A stretch of 6,255 bases of DNA. Source: Thermodesulfatator sp. Lineage in GTDB: Bacteria; Desulfobacterota; Dissulfuribacteria; Dissulfuribacterales; QOAL01. Location: positions 1 to 6,255 of the forward strand of contig QOAL01000137.1 in assembly GCA_003978135.1 (NCBI GenBank). The letters run 5' to 3'. The notes below the pieces were generated by a model that ran no database searches, was not told the DNA's origin, and worked only from the letters and a program-made list of their open reading frames with translations. This document shows positions 4,455-6,255 of the stretch, one piece after another. Each line of letters starts with the position of its first letter. Position 1 is the first letter of the stretch. Position numbers and translations under genes: made by a program.

Positions 4455-6255
4455 ATGGCTGGGCCTGGCAGATTAGAAGAGGGGTTTTCCTGGAGGCTGA
4501 TTTCCTTTTTTGTCAGGAAAAGGCCCCTTTCCCACGCACTTACCATACTTTTCATTCTTACAGGCATTTTGTCCTATTTCCAGCTTCCCCAGGAGATATT
4601 CCCTCCCATTCCCACCAACAAGATAGAAATCAGGGCAGCTTACCAGGGCACTTCTGCAGACAGCTTTGATGACATCATCACCAACCGGATTGAAGACGAG
4701 GTACAGACCATTGAAGGGGTAAAGCTCATTGAATCCGTGACCAGGGACGGGTCCTGTCTGATCACATTGACCCTCGATGACACCACTCCAATCGAGGACA
4801 CGCTTTTTAAGGTTCGGGATGCTGTGGACAGGGTAAAACCAGATTTTCCAGAGGACATGGATGATCCCACCGTTGTAAGGAAAATAGAGAAGTATCCCCT
4901 GCTAACCCTCTCCATCAGTGGTGCCAAAGAGGACCGGCTCCAGGATGTGGCAGATGATATCAGGAAGGAAGTTGAGCGCCTACCTGACATCTCCAGGGCC
5001 ACCATAAATGGCAAGGCAAAAAGAGAAATACATATCTATCTCAAAAATGAAATCCTGGAGGCCCTTGGTATCCAGCCCAGGCAGGTAAAAGACCTGATAA
5101 GGCAGTGGGTGAATAACAGCCCCCTGGGAGAGATAAAGGTGACAGGAAATCATATTTTCATAACCACCCCGGGCGGCTCTCCCGACCCCAATTTCTGGAA
5201 CAGGCTTATTTTGCCAGTAGGGGACAAAAAGCTCTACCTTTCCAGGATAGCAGAGGTAAGGCTTGAATTGTCAGAGGTAAAAAGCCTGTCCCATTTCAAT
5301 GGTAAAAGAAACATTTCCCTGACAGTATTCAAGACAGAAAAAGGTTCTTCCATTGATCTTTCCAAAAAGATCAGGTCCATGATTCCTGATTGGGAAAAGA
5401 GATACCGCGGACTTAAATTCGCAGTCTATAGTGACCTTTCCGTATATATCAAGAACAGGTTGAATACTGTAAAGTCGTCCGCTGTGGTGGGGCTTATCCT
5501 GGTGACCATTTCCCTGTATCTTTTTCTGAATCTCAGGGTGTCCCTGACTGTCCTTCTGGGTATACCAACTGCATTTCTAATATCCTTTGTTTACCTTGCC
5601 TACAGAGGTGAGAGCATAAATATGCTCTCGCTCTTTTCCTTTCTCATGGCCCTGGGAATGGTGGTAGATGATGCCATTGTCATAGGAGAGAACATTTATC
5701 GGCAGATGGAAAAGGGGCTTGATCATGTCAGGGCAGCCATACAGGGGGCAGCAGAAGTGTTCTGGCCGGTATGCGCCGCAACCTTTACGACTGTTGCCGC
5801 CTTTTTGCCGCTTCTCATGCTTACCGGAGACATAGGAAAGTTCCTAAAGATCATCCCTATATTCGTAAGTACAGTGCTTCTTGCCTCCCTGGTGGAGGCC
5901 CTTTTTATACTGCCTGTGCACGCAGTTGAGCTTTACCGGACTGGTATTGGCAAAAGTCCGTTTTCCAACTGGGAGCCCCTGCGAAATTTTTACTCAGCCA
6001 TCCTGAACACCCTTCTATCCAGGAAAAAGGAGACCATGCTGGCTGCATTGGCTATCCTGCTTGTTTCATTCATGGCCATGAAACTCTTTCTCACCTTTAC
6101 TCTTCTTCCACAATTTGACGCAGACCAGATCTACATAAGGGGGAAGATGGCTTCCCGTCACGGCATTGAAGAAACAGAAAAGGTGGTCTCGGTTATAGAA
6201 GAGCGTGTGCGTAAATGTGTACCCGCCCAGGATCTCGATTCCATAGCAACCCATA
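4455..6255 (+). CDS. RND efflux permease, HAE1-like (3' partial)
   Basis: The frame is open from ATG 4455 to the window end, giving 600 of about 1000-1050 expected residues. TM1 is at about 25-42, followed by FQLPQEIFPPIP and the porter region (TSADSFDDIITNRIEDEVQT, then IEGVKLIESVT). TM2 is at about 343-360, TM3 at 365-383 and TM4 at 391-412 with VVDDAIVIGENIY. TM5 lies near 437-455, TM6 near 468-487 and TM7 near 530-548, after which the second porter half begins. D405 and D406 correspond to the proton-relay Asp pair of AcrB (D407, D408). The DDAIV form is typical of drug/hydrophobe exporters (HAE1) rather than heavy-metal CzcA pumps. The substrate cannot be told. The complete porter and the TM10 Lys lie beyond the window. 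ATG 4455 is the only usual start before TM1; its ribosome site is poor, so coupling to the adaptor gene is likely. No frameshift or stop was seen. Confidence 0.93.
   Translation, partial: MAGPGRLEEGFSWRLISFFVRKRPLSHALTILFILTGILSYFQLPQEIFPPIPTNKIEIRAAYQGTSADSFDDIITNRIEDEVQTIEGVKLIESVTRDGSCLITLTLDDTTPIEDTLFKVRDAVDRVKPDFPEDMDDPTVVRKIEKYPLLTLSISGAKEDRLQDVADDIRKEVERLPDISRATINGKAKREIHIYLKNEILEALGIQPRQVKDLIRQWVNNSPLGEIKVTGNHIFITTPGGSPDPNFWNRLILPVGDKKLYLSRIAEVRLELSEVKSLSHFNGKRNISLTVFKTEKGSSIDLSKKIRSMIPDWEKRYRGLKFAVYSDLSVYIKNRLNTVKSSAVVGLILVTISLYLFLNLRVSLTVLLGIPTAFLISFVYLAYRGESINMLSLFSFLMALGMVVDDAIVIGENIYRQMEKGLDHVRAAIQGAAEVFWPVCAATFTTVAAFLPLLMLTGDIGKFLKIIPIFVSTVLLASLVEALFILPVHAVELYRTGIGKSPFSNWEPLRNFYSAILNTLLSRKKETMLAALAILLVSFMAMKLFLTFTLLPQFDADQIYIRGKMASRHGIEETEKVVSVIEERVRKCVPAQDLDSIATH

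Noticed and set aside
4640..5014. 124-codon minus-strand frame opposite the permease
   Set aside because: Ser-rich shadow of the well-supported RND frame with no motif of its own.
4455..6255. Heavy-metal (CzcA/CusA-type) assignment for the permease
   Set aside because: The TM4 motif is VVDDAIVIGEN with the Asp pair of HAE1 pumps rather than the VDGAV form of metal exporters, and no Met-rich or His-rich metal path is seen.

Overview
The window looks like chromosomal DNA of a Gram-negative bacterium. It encodes a methyl-accepting chemotaxis protein, a periplasmic adaptor with a signal sequence, and an RND inner-membrane pump, which implies an outer membrane. Moderate base composition, frequent GTG starts and an AcuC/AcuB pair fit a Desulfobacterota-like (former Deltaproteobacteria) host. 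This placement is inference from gene style only; no marker gene is present.

Layout, all on the + strand. (1) 1-489 is the C-terminal signalling domain of a chemoreceptor whose N-terminus lies outside the window. (2) 490-1020 is a 531-base stretch with no intact gene. It holds two coding-like reading frames broken by stop codons (about 611-763 and 853-1008), a strong intrinsic terminator at 764-797 directly after the first of them, and a possible sigma70-type promoter at 899-927. (3) 1021-1992 is an AcuC-type zinc deacetylase of the histone deacetylase superfamily. (4) 2034-2678 is an AcuB-type protein (two CBS domains plus an ACT-like tail). (5) 2685-3395 is a dethiobiotin synthetase (BioD). 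(6) About 3467-4438 is an RND membrane fusion protein. (7) 4455 to the window end is the first 600 residues of an HAE1-like RND permease.

Genes 3 to 7 are tightly packed (gaps of 41, 6, about 71 and 16 bases) and probably form one operon or two coupled units. A hairpin followed by seven T residues just after bioD (3417-3451) may reduce read-through into the efflux pair. The AcuC/AcuB pair suggests control of acetyl-CoA synthetase by protein deacetylation. BioD supplies dethiobiotin for biotin synthesis. The adaptor and permease would form two parts of a tripartite export pump; no outer-membrane channel gene is visible.

I found no mobile element, CRISPR array, tRNA or rRNA, and no clearly new system. 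The points most worth a second look are the broken frames in the gap, the non-standard KWITTG loop in BioD, the atypical second lipoyl half with a CAPC motif in the adaptor, and the terminator-like element inside the gene cluster.
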